From Hirsutella rhossiliensis (lineage: Eukaryota > Ascomycota > Sordariomycetes > Hypocreales > Ophiocordycipitaceae), in assembly GCF_020360975.1 (NCBI RefSeq), contig NW_025408671.1:2790001-2854000 (forward strand): a DNA stretch of 64,000 bases. Direction: 5' to 3'. Position numbers and translations under genes: made by a program. Below the pieces are notes generated by a model. That model was not told where the DNA came from and made no database searches. It saw only the letters and a list, made by a program, of their open reading frames with translations. Below, in pieces: positions 44,774 to 56,678 of the stretch. How positions within the stretch are numbered: the stretch's first letter is position 1; the number at the start of each line of letters is the position of its first letter.

Positions 44774-47215
44774 ATGCTTTTACACTCTCGCCGCGCCAAC
44801 CTCGGGCAGCTTGTGGCGGCTCAGGCTGCCCGCCGGCCTCGCAAGACGGCAGCAGAGCACGGCCCTGTCCAGCTCAGTTATGCTGAGCTCCACGCCCAGG
44901 CAACGATGCTAGCCCAGAAACTGTGCGCCTTGCCGTTCCACGCCGAGGAGCCAGTCGTGATCCTGGCTCCTCCTGGACTCGAGCACATCATCTCTCAGAT
45001 GGGAGTCGTCTATGCCGGGGGAACGTGCCTGCCCCTGGACCCGTCCATGAGTGATGCTGATATTGAGGCCCGAGCCAACCTGGCCGGTGCCTGCATTCTC
45101 ATCACAAGCCCGCATGTCAAAGGCCGAGAGATTTCAGTGCGGCACAAAATCACTATGCGCCCCGCCAAGATCTGTCCGGCCGAGCTCGCCCAAGACAGTT
45201 TCAGCTTTCCCGTGCCTGTAGCCCCGGATTACCGTTCCCATATTCTCTTCACGTCTGGCACGACAGGAAAGCCAAAGGGCGTTGAGATTCTCGGACGGAG
45301 CATCATTCGTCTTCACAAGGGGGTCTTCGATCCCGAAGACCGTGTGGCCCATTGCAATAGCGTCTCCTTCGATGCGTCGTTGCTTGATATCTGGACGACT
45401 CTGATGATTGGGGCGACCGTAGTCGTGGTTGAGCGCGACACCCTCCTCAACCAACAGCTCTTTACACAACTCCTCGACCAGGAGATCATCACGGCCATGT
45501 TCCTGACGAGTGTCGTGTTCAACGCGATAGCCCTATCATATCCCAGCGCTTTCAGCAAGTGCAACTCGGTCCTCACAGGCGGAGAGGCCCCCAACCATGC
45601 TGCCATCAGGAAGGTTTTGGAGAGGGGGCCTCCCAAGAGCTTCCTCCACGTATACGGACTAACCGAGTGCGGCGTCTTGTCAACTTCTTACCAAGTCTCA
45701 CTTTACGACGTATGTCAAGGGTATATCCCTCTCGGGGAACCGCTGAAGAGCACGGAATTATTCTTGGTCAATAACTCCCACCGGCTTGTCCGGGGACAAG
45801 GCACCGGCGAGCTGTTTATAGGAGGTCAGGGTCTCGCCAGAGGATACCTCGGCAATGCCGCAAAGACGAGCTCGGCATTTCTGCACATCCCGGGGGTTGG
45901 TGGTGATGGCGAGGTAAAGCTCCTTTACCGGACCGGCGACATTGTTCAACGGGACGGTCAGGGACGTCTGTTCTGGCGGGGTCGTCGCAACAACGAGGTC
46001 AAGCATCGAGGGCATCGCGTCAGTCTCGACGCGATTGAGTCTGCACTTCACTAGTCCGGTCTCGTCACTTCGGCCACGGCCCTGAAGCTTCAGGATTCCG
46101 CGGATGGCGCGTCCTGGTTAGCTGCTTGCGTAGTACTCAAAGATGCTCGTTCCACGACCAGGCAAGATTGCCAGAATGAGGCGAGAGCGAGACTCCCGTC
46201 ATACATGGTGCCATGGGTAGTCTGCCTGCAGGATGTGCCCGTCAACCGTAACGGAAAGGTGGACAAGAACCAGCTGTTGGCCATGCTCCTGCGCCGTAGA
46301 CTTGAACAGCAGCGGCATGTTTCCAGCGTCACCGGAACTACTCGTACCGAAGATAGGGTCAAAACCATCTGGCAACGGGCTCTCGGTGCCGTTGACCTAG
46401 GCGACATTGGCCCCGAGACAAACTTCTTTTCGCTAGGAGCAGCTTCGCTTGACGTGTCGGCAGCCACAATGATGATGCGGGAGGCATTCCAAGTTCCCTT
46501 GCTCGTGCAGAAACTTTACAAAAGCCCCGTTCTGAGAGACCTCGCTCGTCAGATTGACCAGGAAGCAAAGGGTCTCGGCGAGCTGAGATGGGACGAGTCC
46601 AAACGCCAGTGGTTGAGGGACGCAGACATGGCAGAGCAGCTCGACATTCCGAAAGACACCCCCATCGACTGGACCGCCAAGAACGAGGGTAGAGTCTTCG
46701 TCACTGGAGTTACTGGGTTTGTCGGGGCCCTTTTCCTGAGGGCTCTGGTCGAGTTGCCGTTCGTGCAGACGGTCAGATGCCTCGTTCGAGCAAAGACTGC
46801 CACGCAGGGCAAGCAGCGGATCCTCGACAACCTGTCAAAATACGGCCTTTTGCATGGCCTGCAAGAACAGCTCGTGTCCAAAGTGGTCCCGGTAATGGGC
46901 GACCTCTCGCACCCGACTCTAGGGCTCGAAGACGACGCATATTCCGAGCTGGCGGCCTGGGCAAGTGTCATCTTCCATCTCGGAGCCTAGGTCAACTACA
47001 ACCAGCCGTGTTCCAGCCATCGAGCAGCTAATGTCCTCGAGACCCTGCACATCCTGAAGCTGGCGACGGCGTGTCGTGCCAAGCCGATACACTATGCGTC
47101 CAGCATTGCTGCATTGGGCCCGTCGGGGCTCGTGGGAAAGGACGTCATTCACGAGGACGACAGCGTCCACCCGGCAAATGCGTTGAACAGGTACGAAAGG
47201 GAACACTTGCGAGTA
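44774..47215 (+). pseudogene. NRPS-like adenylation-thiolation-reductase gene, broken and truncated
   Basis: One frame from the ATG at 44774 carries an adenylation domain (A3 LFTSGTTGKPKG, A5 VYGLTECG, A7 YRTGD, A8-like VKHRGHRVSLDAIE, A10 PVNRNGKVDK), a carrier domain (NFFSLGAASLDVS, with the phosphopantetheine Ser present) and the start of a NADPH-dependent thioester-reductase (VFVTGVTGFVGALFLRALVE, later HYASSIAALGPSG). In-frame TAG codons at 46052-46054 and 46988-46990 both sit where family proteins would accept Gln, so CAG-to-TAG changes are likely. Homology stops near 47200, before the YxxxK active-site part. Such enzymes normally reduce a carboxylic acid to an aldehyde. No introns are needed. 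The product is presumably lost. Confidence 0.85.
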
Positions 47216-48519
47216 GCTGCACGAGGGCTGCGCTGGTTACTAGCCGCAGTGACTGGCGGTGGAGAGCAGCTTTCCGCCAGCGGGACTGACTCAAGGAAAC
47301 CAAGACGGTGGCGAAACGGGGCAGTGGTAGAGTACTAGAGTACCGTAGCAGGGCAAGGAAGGCAAGGCAAGGCCGGTGTCGGAAAGTCGATGATGTATCA
47401 TTGGCGTCGACAGGGATCGGCCGGCCAAAGGATGCATGACGACGCCTCGTGGCAAAGCTGCGAGGTCCAAGCTGGGGCCGATGACTCAGCGACTTGCACA
47501 ATGCGGAGGTTGGTGACGGCATCGCTTGCTCCGAACATGGTTGTGGTGTCGAGATGATTGTGACGAGGCATCCGCGAGAGTTGTCTCGGTGAGGAAGAAG
47601 CAGAACGAGGATGGTCAAGATGGGTGGTGAAAAGCGAGTGCCCCATTGTGGTGTTCGCACTGTGTGAAAAGGTACTCGCCAACAGCCGGCCTGTTGCCAA
47701 AGGGGGGATTTCCGAGCGTTGAGGAAACGGACGGAGTAGATGCTTGGCCAGAATGTAATCGCCATCCAGTGGAAACCAAGAATGCTTTGCCATGAAAGCA
47801 GACAATTGTACGAATCGTTACTCGAGTGCAACACGATGCTCCCTCCGTGCTCGCAAAGTGGGGGGGGAGAGGGGGAGGCATGACGCAAAGATTATCTCTG
47901 GCTGGGGACAGACGCACGCACTGTGCGCCCAAGTCTCCCCTCCCGGCCATCTTTGGCGGCTTGTTCATAGCCCGGCGCTCATTGGCTCGCGGCTCATACA
48001 GCCCCCACCAACCTCGCCCCCCATCCGAGCTTCGGCTCCCGGAACGCCCTCGTGGTGGTGTAACAACTTGCCCGTTACGTACAAGCCCTATTACAACATG
48101 CGATTGGCCTATAATCCTTCAGGTATCTACTCCGCGAAATCGGTATAGGGAGATACTTATTATGCTTTTGCTCGGTAACTCTTATGGTCCTTATTAACTA
48201 GTGGGTTGCACTCGCGAGCTGCCCTTGCCTCCTCCAGAGCTGTAGCTTCGACCTCGTACTTTGCTGTACTTTGCTGTATTTGTCAGTGCATGGAGCCGCC
48301 GAGTCTTGATATAGGCGAGTGCATCCACGCAGTATTTATGCCCCTCCTCCCTCTCGAGTCCCTCTCGAAATCCTCTCCTCCTTCTCCCCCTTCTCCCCAT
48401 CTCCACGCAGCTCTTCACCCAAGCTTCAACTACCGCTCCAGCCTCTCTCCTCTGACTGATCCCACACCTTTTCCCTTCCGCCGGTTCCGTGTCCGTCAGC
48501 ATTCGAATCCATCGCCGCC
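47216..48519. other. 1.3-kb region between the pseudogene and the catalase
   Basis: The sequence after the reductase break shows no homology I can recognise; frames on the minus strand here are antisense or non-coding. The right end is the catalase promoter. Confidence 0.5.
48331..48420 (+). promoter_or_regulatory. catalase core promoter: TATA-like box and CT-rich tract
   Basis: TATTTATG at 48333-48340 is followed directly by about 75 bases of almost pure C and T (CTCCTCCCTCTCGAGTCCCT and onward) and then by the start codon at 48520 in the context GCCGCCATGG. This TATA plus CT-block arrangement is typical of strongly expressed fungal genes. Confidence 0.5.
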
Positions 48520-50071
48520 ATGGTGGCCAACGACGCTCCCGCCTCGACCTTTCGCTACAACGAGACGCCCGTCTACACGACTTCTAATGGCGCTCCCATC
48601 AACAACCCTGAGGGCTGGCAGCGCCCCGGTTCCATGGGCCCGCTACTGCTCCAGGACTTTCACCTGATCGATCAGCTCGCCCATTTCGATCGTGAGCCCC
48701 CACGTTTTCGGAGCCTGGATATCCAGCTAACATCGTGATCCACCCGCAGGTGAGCGCATCCCCGAGCGAGTCGTTCACGCCAAGGGTGCGGGCGCCTACG
48801 GTGTTTTCGAGGTCACCCACGGCATCAGCGACATCACCTCCATCGACATGTTCGGCCACGTCGGCAAGAAGACCAACTGCGTCGCCCGCTTCTCCACCGT
48901 CGGCGGCGAAAAGGGCTCGGCCGACTCGGCCCGTGATCCTCGCGGCTTCTCCGTCAAATTCTACACGGATGAGGGCAACTGGGATTGGGTCTACAACAAC
49001 ACGCCAGTTTTCTTTCTCAGAGATCCCACCAAGTTCCCCCTCTTCATCCACACCCAGAAGCGGAACCCCCAGACCAACCTGAAAGATGCCACCATGTTCT
49101 GGGACTATCTTTCAACCCATCAGGAGGCTATCCATCAAGTCATGCAACTCTTTTCCGACCGTGGCACTCCTTACTCCTATCGCCACATGAATGGCTACTC
49201 TGGCCACACCCACAAGTGGACCAAGCCCGACGGCTCCTTTGTCTACACCCAGGTCCACCTCAAGACAGACCAGGGCATCAAGACCTTTACCAATGCCGAG
49301 GCTGGCAAGATGGCTTCGGAGAACCCCGATTGGCACACCCAGGACCTCTTTGAGGCCATTAAGAAGGGCGAACATCCCAGCTGGACCGTCTACGTCCAGG
49401 TCCTGACGCCTGAGCAGGCTGAGAAGTTCCGCTGGAACATTTTCGACTTGACCAAGGTCTGGCCGCAGAAGGAGGTGCCCCTGAGGCCCATCGGCAAGCT
49501 CACCCTCAACAAGAACGTCGAGAACTACTTTGCAGAAATTGAGCAAGTCGCCTTCTCCCCGTCTCACCTTGTGCCCGGCATCGAGCCCTCTGTCGACCCT
49601 GTACTCCAGTCGCGTCTCTTCTCCTATCCCGACACGCACCGTCATCGTCTGGGAGTCAACTATCAGCAGATTCCCGTCAACGCGCCTCTGAGAGCTTTCA
49701 ACCCCTACCAGCGTGATGGAAGCATGGCTGTCAATGGCAACTACGGAGCCAACCCCAACTATCCCAGCTCGTACCGCAAGCTCACGTACAAGCCCGTCAC
49801 GCCGGCCGCCACCCACGAGAAGTGGTCTGGCTCGGCCGTTCACGCCTTATTCCAGGATGTAAATGACGACGACTTCGTTCAGGCCAAGGGTCTGTGGGAT
49901 GTCCTAGGCCGCACCCCAGGACAGCAAGACAACTTCATTGGCAACGTTTCGGGACACTTGTGCGCTGCCCACCAGGACACTCGCAACAGGACGTACGAAA
50001 TGTTTTCGCGCGTCGACGCTTCTCTCGGCAAGGCCATCAAGGAACAGACGGACAAGCAAGCCAACCAGTGA
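48520..50071 (+). CDS. monofunctional haem catalase (small-subunit type)
   Basis: Two exons (48520-48691, 48750-50071) with one intron give 497 residues. The distal His is His67 in ERVVHAKGAGAYG, the catalytic Asn is in YNNTPVFFLRDP (about residue 141), and the proximal haem ligand is Tyr350 in RLFSYPDTHRHRLG, the haem-ligand signature. Length and the absence of a C-terminal flavodoxin-like domain mark the small-subunit clade. It converts hydrogen peroxide to water and oxygen. The C-terminus (KQANQ) is not a canonical PTS1 and no signal peptide is evident, so cytosolic or non-PTS1 targeting is likely. It is intact beside the decayed NRPS-like gene. Confidence 0.95.
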
Positions 50072-52794
50072 GGGCTTGGACACTGTATCGAGGTTGATGT
50101 TTATGAGACTATGAACTGTCGAGCTGTATGTGATACTGGTCGCACATGGTGAAATCAGGTTTGGCTAGAATGTGCCGAATATTTTTTTGGGCGAAATACT
50201 TTTGCGAAATACAAGAGAATGCCCTTAACGGCGAATCAAGCTCTCTGACGCGGCCGATTCGCCACATGCCGCTGCAAGCTTCAGTCTGAGCGGGCGTGTG
50301 CTGCCGCCATTCCCGATGCACAGGCTAGCTTCCCGCCGGAGGAAGGTCGGAGTTGCGAGGCATCGCAGATGCCGAAGCCCCGTGCCCCACCCGCGGCCGA
50401 CTCGGGGCCCGGAGCTCATGGTCCGGCCGATCCGCCGTCTGCATCTCGATAGGAGTTGTCGCATGATGACAACTGTACGGCCACCAAACAGGGAAGCAGA
50501 AGAGCCCGTTGGTATGCACCGTCAGGTAGCGGTGGGTTCTCTATAATCCACCATACATAGCTACAGTGCCTATTGCCCGGTTGCCGTCCCCGTTAGGCCG
50601 TTACAGGAAGTCTGAAGGTGGGTGATGTCGCCATGCCGTGGGGCTCCTGACGAGTCCAAGGCGGACTTGGCTGAGATGGCATGAGCAGAAGGTGAGAAGC
50701 AGCGAAAAGACGCAGAGGTACAGACTACAGAGGGTCGCAAAATTCAAAGTAGACAATATCTAGGCACCCAAACATGGGAAACGCGTCCATTGGCCTAGAC
50801 TCAACCATAAGCAGTTGTTCCACACACATCAACCCGGAACATTCCACAAGTTCATGCAATAAGCAGGTTTCAAGAGTTGATTCAACTCTCATTAACTGAT
50901 GCCACAGCAACTAGGAAAGAATCAAGCAGGTGATGCGACGAGCCGGAGAACCCTCGAAAGCAGCGTTGCGTTTCCCCTCTTCTTCCATATGTAAAGAACG
51001 ACTCGAGCAAAGGATCGCCGCCCCCAGGACGTGACGATGTACTTGTCATCCTTTGTCTTGCCTTTCATCGCCTTCACCCTCCCTTCTAGAGGGCCGAGGA
51101 GTCAATGTGATCCAGCATCCCAGACGAAAAGAAAGAAATTGCTCACAAGCCCCGCACAGCGGTCCCGGGGCAAAGACGGGGCCGGTACACTGCGCCGCAG
51201 CGCCGGCAACCGCCTGCCCGCTTGTGGCTATGATCCTCGGCCGCGCTTCCACTGTGCCGGGAGTTAGGTCGGGCCACATCCCCGGCAAGCGGAGAGACCA
51301 CGAGGAGTGTAGTGAGATGAACTACATGTGTCCTGATCCATACCAAATCTCGTGGCTGTCCACCCAACTCAAACGGCGCGGCGGTGGGTATCAACCACGC
51401 GCCGAGGTGACGTGACATGGCCTTGGCACAGCACAACCTGGCTAGCAGGGTGTGCTTGAGCAAAAAACCAGGATGTCACCACGAGATGTCTCGCATCTGC
51501 GTCCGTACGAAGAGCCGATGTATCCGATGGTTCGGAAAGGCGTCACTTGAACAGGCGTGGTCCAGGACCGTGCGGCAACATTGAAGAGGAAATACAACCA
51601 GTGCTGCACAGCAGAACGATTATACGTTGCCTCTCCTTGAGAATGCCAGTCTAGCCGAGCATGGTGACTCGACTGAGTAGCTTTGTTCCTGTCGACAGCC
51701 AGTGTCTCCCTTGACCGAAAACATATCCCAGATAGTTGACGGTGAAAAAGATACAGCGATGTGTGCGACGACGGCCCAGTAAGTACCGATTCGTGGATCC
51801 AGTCCAGTTTCGGGGTTGCTCGGGGTTGTGCGACTCAAGGCGGATGAAGCTGCTACATTGAGCGATTTGTCAAGTTTTCGAATAGGAGCCGCGTCTCGCA
51901 TCAAGCCAGACACTCGTGCTTCTGTTGCAAAGTCGTACGTGTTCAGTCCGCCCAGTCATCAAAGTCGTCGTCGTTTCAATCGTTGAGACAGGAAGGGAAG
52001 CCAAAGAAAATATCGAGAGCGGGCGTGATAGTTTCAAGCCGCCGCAATAAGAGACACCAAGCTCGCCACTCCACGCTGTTGACAAAGAAGACGAAATGCA
52101 AACCGACCAAATTGGGGAATCGAGAAATCAAAGGAAGCGTCTGTCTCGGGCCGTGCCGAGCCTCGTGCATTGCTGCGTTCCTCTTGTCTTTAATCCAAAG
52201 GATCCAAGAAGGAAAAAGTATAAAAACCAAGAAAAAGACGCGATAAATGCAAGAGATGAGAAAGGGGCGAGAAGTTGCAAGCCTGCTGTATGTCGAGGCC
52301 CTGCCCGGCTGGCTGGCACAGCCAAATGCCCCTGCCCCCAGGCCAGCCATGCCATGGTATATGATGCTGGAGGGGGCAAACGCCCAAAGACCGAGCTAGC
52401 AGTGACGATGAGGGGGTGATCGTTTCCCAGAGCCGAGAGCTGATGAACAAGGAGCAATAAAGACGAAATCAAGACCCCGATGCGCGCTGTCGCTGTGTTG
52501 CCAACAGGAAAAAGAAATGCAAAGATACGAGCCGCCCAGAGCGAAGCCAAGTGAGACTGTCGAAGAAAATGAAGAGTGGACGTTTGCCGACCGCTCAAAC
52601 TCCGTCCCCGATGCAAGTAAAACGCCGATCCCGATATGCATGTTGAGAGATGCCAAGCTGCTGCCGAGGCCAGTCAATGGTGTCTTGCGAGCTTCCGGTC
52701 ACAGATGACGCGAGAGAGCGGCGGCGCACCACGAGGGCAGCCAGGCGATGGGTCAACGCGGGCGATGTGTCTTGTCGGAGGCCGGCGTTGGTTG
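50072..52794. other. 2.7-kb gene-free stretch
   Basis: I see no gene, tRNA or transposon. Open frames on both strands are short and without coding bias. Base composition is mixed, with AG-rich parts around 52000-52250. Confidence 0.5.
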
Positions 52795-53808
52795 TCACAT
52801 TATCGTCGCATACTCCTGGCACCGATCCCAGCCAAAGCCGGCCATGCCGGCGCTGACTCCGCACTGAAAGGGCGCCAGCATGCTGGGCAAGGGCAAGGCC
52901 GGGATGGGTGCCGAGACGGGGGCGGTGCTGAAGAAGAAGCCGGCAGTCGAGTGCGGATGGTCAAAGGCCAGCGTCGGGGACGGCGTCTGGACATCACTCA
53001 TGTCCATGGTGGCCCAGAGGGGCGGTGTATTGATGGAGTCGGCCGACGTCGAAGCCACGCTTGGGCTGGACGGCAGGACTCTCCAGGCGTCGACGGCAGG
53101 CAGCATGCCGGGCTGCGACCACAGGTTGCTTGCCGGGCAGCTGGGGAGGAGAGGAGGCTGGCGGACGACGTCGACGACGCGGGGCGGGGGAGGCAGCAGG
53201 GGCTTCATGAGGCCCAGGAGGCCGGACTTGACGTCCTGGCTCTTGCCGCCGAGCAGTTCGCCGGCGCCGTCCTCCTCGAGGCCCTCGAGGGCGGACACGT
53301 GGGTGCGGAAGACGTACTTGTTGACGGCCTGGACGAAGTCGTCGTGGAGCTTTGTGCAGTGCTGCTCTTTTTCCAACCAGTCGTACGTGTTTGCCTTTGC
53401 GTCGAGGCAGTAGATTTCCTTGTGGTAGGCGACGAGGGCGTCGATGGAGTCGGGGGTGAGCTTGAAGGCGACCTCGTTGCGCAGGACCATGTCGACGTGG
53501 ACGATGTATGCCTCGGCGTGGATGAACTGGTGGCTGAAGAGGTTCTCGAGGGGGTCTTGGGGCATGTCAACCTCGGGGAGCTTGGGCAGCATGAGCGAGG
53601 CGAGGGTCCAGATGGCGTTGGGCGACGACAAGGTTTCGGTGAGGCACCTTTGGTGCTGAGGGACGCTGTTGAGGGGACGCTTGACACGGTTGATGCGCTT
53701 GAGCGTCTGGGTGAGCCACGGCTCGACCTTGGAGCCGAGGACGACGTTGACAGACGAGGCCCTGGGGGCAAAGGCGGCGGCCGAGGCCGGTAGCAACTGT
53801 ACGGGCAT
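52795..53808 (-). CDS. uncharacterised protein
   Basis: A single exon of 337 residues begins at the ATG at 53808 (MPVQLLPASAAAF). Strong C/G third-position bias supports coding. Residues 25-190 look folded, mostly helical: VEPWLTQTLKRINRVKRPL, PNAIWTLASLMLPKLPEVDM, HQFIHAEAYIVHVDMVLRNE and FVQAVNKYVFRTHVSALEGL. The C-terminal 140 residues are Pro/Ser-rich with an LLPPPPRVVDVV stretch, a likely disordered tail. No signal peptide, membrane helix or known catalytic motif is visible. I do not recognise the family; it may be a lineage-specific ascomycete protein. Frames on the opposite strand within it are shadows. Confidence 0.65.
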   Translation of the reverse strand: MPVQLLPASAAAFAPRASSVNVVLGSKVEPWLTQTLKRINRVKRPLNSVPQHQRCLTETLSSPNAIWTLASLMLPKLPEVDMPQDPLENLFSHQFIHAEAYIVHVDMVLRNEVAFKLTPDSIDALVAYHKEIYCLDAKANTYDWLEKEQHCTKLHDDFVQAVNKYVFRTHVSALEGLEEDGAGELLGGKSQDVKSGLLGLMKPLLPPPPRVVDVVRQPPLLPSCPASNLWSQPGMLPAVDAWRVLPSSPSVASTSADSINTPPLWATMDMSDVQTPSPTLAFDHPHSTAGFFFSTAPVSAPIPALPLPSMLAPFQCGVSAGMAGFGWDRCQEYATIM

Positions 53809-54058
53809 GGCGGGCAAGATTTGCAAGTCTTATCCCCTTTCTCTTGCTCTCAGGCTCGGGAAACGAGGGGCCGTGGGGGGGAGACGACGGATCAAAGGCG
53901 AAACAATTAAAAAAAAAAGCGACGAAAAAGAAAGAAAAGAGAAACGAGTTGGAAGGGGGATGAAGCAACAAGGAAGTCTCTGGGGATTTGGGACCCGTGG
54001 AGCTTGCCGGCAACGGAAAAGAAGAAGAAGCGAATGGTGGGAGGAGTCGTGGCCGGGA

Positions 54059-54135
54059 GGTGGCAGAGGAGAGGAGACGAGAGGAGACGAGAGGAGAGAG
54101 TGAAGAGGAGGGTGACAAGAGAGGGGAGCGAGGTG
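54059..54135. repeat. purine-rich GAGGAGACGA repeat (CT block of the minus-strand promoter)
   Basis: GAGGAGACGA-like units are repeated within a purine run on the plus strand. On the minus strand this is a pyrimidine tract about 250-330 bp before the uncharacterised gene's start, as in fungal core promoters. Confidence 0.5.
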
Positions 54136-54876
54136 AAGGGTGGGCGGCGTAAGCGCGGAGATATAAGGCAGGAAGGATGGGAAGAAGCTGTCCCGCGTGG
54201 AAGGATCATCAGCGAGCTCCCTCTGCGGGCAGGTACAACCAGTACTCCTTCCACTTCGTACTGACCGCAGTACATGCAGTACTGGTACTCGTGCCCTACT
54301 ACGGACTACTGCAGGCAGGAAAAAGAGGCCATTCATTGACCTTGGCATGCAAGTACCTGCCTACCCACGCCTACCTACCCACGCCTACCTACCTAGGCAT
54401 GTATTGTCGTCTGCTGAGAGAGATGCCGGGCTCCTAGCGGCTAACTTGGTGGCGTGTGCATTTGGCTGCTAGCGCTAGCCAGAGTCCGCTAGCTGCTGCC
54501 GACTTGCAGCTTGGGGGGGGGCGAGAACAATGCACATCTCGGTCAGTCGTCGGTGGGCTAAGCTGGCATCTACTGCATCCTTTGGCCGACGTAAAAAAAA
54601 AAAGACAGCTGACCGTGCTGTACGGGGCACCCAAGGATGGACTGAGGTGCTGGGCAGCCTCGTATGCGCATCGGTACCGCATTCGTCGAGGTTACCCGAG
54701 GCGGATACGGGAGGGGATACGTGTGTCGTGTATGCACCGTGCGCACGTTGATTCGCCTTTTTTCTCGGCCTCGACGCCCCCGCGGCCTGCTCCGTGCAAT
54801 GTCAGTCTCGAAGCAGAGCAGTGGAATTCAGACCTCGGTCGCCCGAGGCGGCAGCTGAAAAAAAAAGCCGCAGCCT

Positions 54877-54918
54877 GCAGTGCGCAGTGCAGCGCAGTGT
54901 GCAGCGCAGTGCAGCGCC
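54877..54918. repeat. imperfect GCAGTGCAGC tandem repeat
   Basis: The sequence consists of successive GCAGTGC, GCAGCGCAGT and GTGCAGC units. It is rich in CAG/CTG-like words and has no coding context. Confidence 0.6.
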
Positions 54919-56168
54919 ACAGAGGCCAGTGGGGCGGGAGTGAGGCGTCCCGAGCCCGTGGCGGGTCGGTCCCTTGGTGACGGGTACGGGGCCAAGGTAC
55001 CGGTACTCGCGCCTGCATCTTTGACCGGCACCCCGCGTCCAGGCAGCCCCGAGCACCCCAAGGACGTGTCACGGTCCCGGCCGCCAGGCTTGTGGCCGCC
55101 TCACCTGTCTCCATGTACATGTACGCGCGCCGGGCCTCGGCAGTCCGATAGACGGGCTGCACGGTTACGCATCTGGTGCGTGCTGAGCCACAGCAGAGGA
55201 GTCCTCTTACACGCCGCAGCACTCGAGGTGGATTGCTGCAGCAGCAGGGACATGGGACTTTTCTTTTTGCCCTCACTCCTCCCAAGGCCCCCTTGTTGAA
55301 AAAGACGTTTGGAAAAGAAGAAAAAAATGCCCGGTTAAAAATAAAGCAACCTAAAAAAGAACATGGTCCAGCAAAAGAAAGGAAAAGAAGCCCCAGAACA
55401 GACAGAAGGCAAGCTGTCGAGACCTGGCCACGTAATCAAGTCGACTCAGAGTCCCGGACCCTCGCCCCGCCTCGGTACTCGATGCTCGTTTGCTCTCGGT
55501 AGGTACAGAGTACATATTACCAAGTGCTCTACCGTATATCCCGTAGACGCGTACGTGTGGGGCGAGACACCGTCGAGATGGGAAACGCTTGAAACAAAAC
55601 GAAACCACCACTCCCTTGAATACTTATGACGATAAAAGAACAATCCGCCTCCTTCTAGACCATGCAGCTAATAGGAGCCGTGGAGGATCACGAAGAAAAA
55701 GGAAGAACAGAGGGCTGGTCCCGCCGCCCCAAGATGCGACCGCCGCGCAAGATGGACGGGCGTCGACTTCCATCATTTCCCTCTTCAGCACGCGGGCCGG
55801 CGCGGCGCGGGTGGCCGGCCGGGGCTCGGGGCCATTGGACGAGGGAGACGCCCCGTGGTTGGACAGCTCCCTGCCCATCTCAATTCTTGATATTAATTAC
55901 CGGACAGAGATCCAGCACGTCGGCGCCTCGACGGGACGAGGGCTGGCCGCTGAGCCCTTGACACAGAAGGAGAGGCGCGGGACCCGGGTGGGGAAATGGA
56001 GTGGGCAAGGAAGAAGAAGAGGGGGTGTTAGAAGAGGCATGGTCTGGGCCGAAGCATCAAGCCCAGGCCAAGGAAGAGGTGAGGCTCCAAAGGCGCATCC
56101 GCGGCCACTCATTGGCCCGAGGGCCATGAGAGCTAGACGACAGGGCTGGCACCAATGGGCCATGACCC

Positions 56169-56176
56169 GCGCCAAT
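56169..56176. repeat. 8-bp target-site duplication, left copy
   Basis: GCGCCAAT directly precedes the element's CAGGG end and is identical to the eight bases after its right end (59065-59072). Confidence 0.95.
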
Positions 56177-56205
56177 CAGGGTGGCAAACCACTCAATCCC
56201 AGCAA

Positions 56206-56232
56206 CGGTTGCTCAATATAGTTGAGCAACCG
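56206..56232. repeat. subterminal hairpin of the hAT element
   Basis: Perfect 11-base arms CGGTTGCTCAA and TTGAGCAACCG enclose TATAG, nine bases inside the left terminal repeat. It may be a transposase-binding or strand-protection site. A matching structure was not found at the right end. Confidence 0.8.
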
Positions 56233-56678
56233 TCAACTCAATCAACTCAATCGAGTGTCTGCTGAATAAGCTTGTCAATTCAATTCATGCTCCCGTTGAT
56301 TGATGGATTGATGAGATTGCCGTTGACGGTCAGGGATCCTGTAGGGTAGGTGGCCAAGGCGAAATGTAGGTACGGATTGGGTATATAGCTACCACTAACC
56401 TTACAGGTTACTCAGGCCCGTTGTAGGTAAGCCTCCTCTCCTCTTCGGGGAACAGGGCCCCCTGTTCCGTTGGAAGAGTCGACGCGCTGCGCGCATCGAC
56501 GCGCTTCACAACAAAGTTCAATCTCTCGCCTCAGTTCCACTTCCACTTCTCGATTCTTCCACAACGCCTTGGCTGATCTAAACATTCCTATATGCAATGA
56601 GCGAATCTCCTGAGCCTTCTTCTACTCCTTGCCGCCATCAGGCGATTCGGGCGACTCAGGCCCCGTTCCCCATCTCGA

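Larger units (their letters stand above)
53809..56176. other. 2.4-kb region left of the transposon
   Basis: It includes the promoter of the uncharacterised gene, whose coding strand is CT-rich at 54040-54140 (GAGGAGACGAGAGGAGACGA-like repeats on the plus strand). It also holds a CTACC/CACGC tandem at 54353-54399 and GCAGTGC-type repeats at 54877-54918. No gene is supported. Confidence 0.5.

Noticed and set aside
47145..47888. 247-codon open frame on the minus strand
   Set aside because: It overlaps the reductase end of the pseudogene antisense and then runs into non-coding sequence; composition and motifs do not support a protein.
52636..53793. 385-codon plus-strand frame
   Set aside because: It is the antisense shadow of the uncharacterised minus-strand gene; the minus strand has the better codon bias and start.
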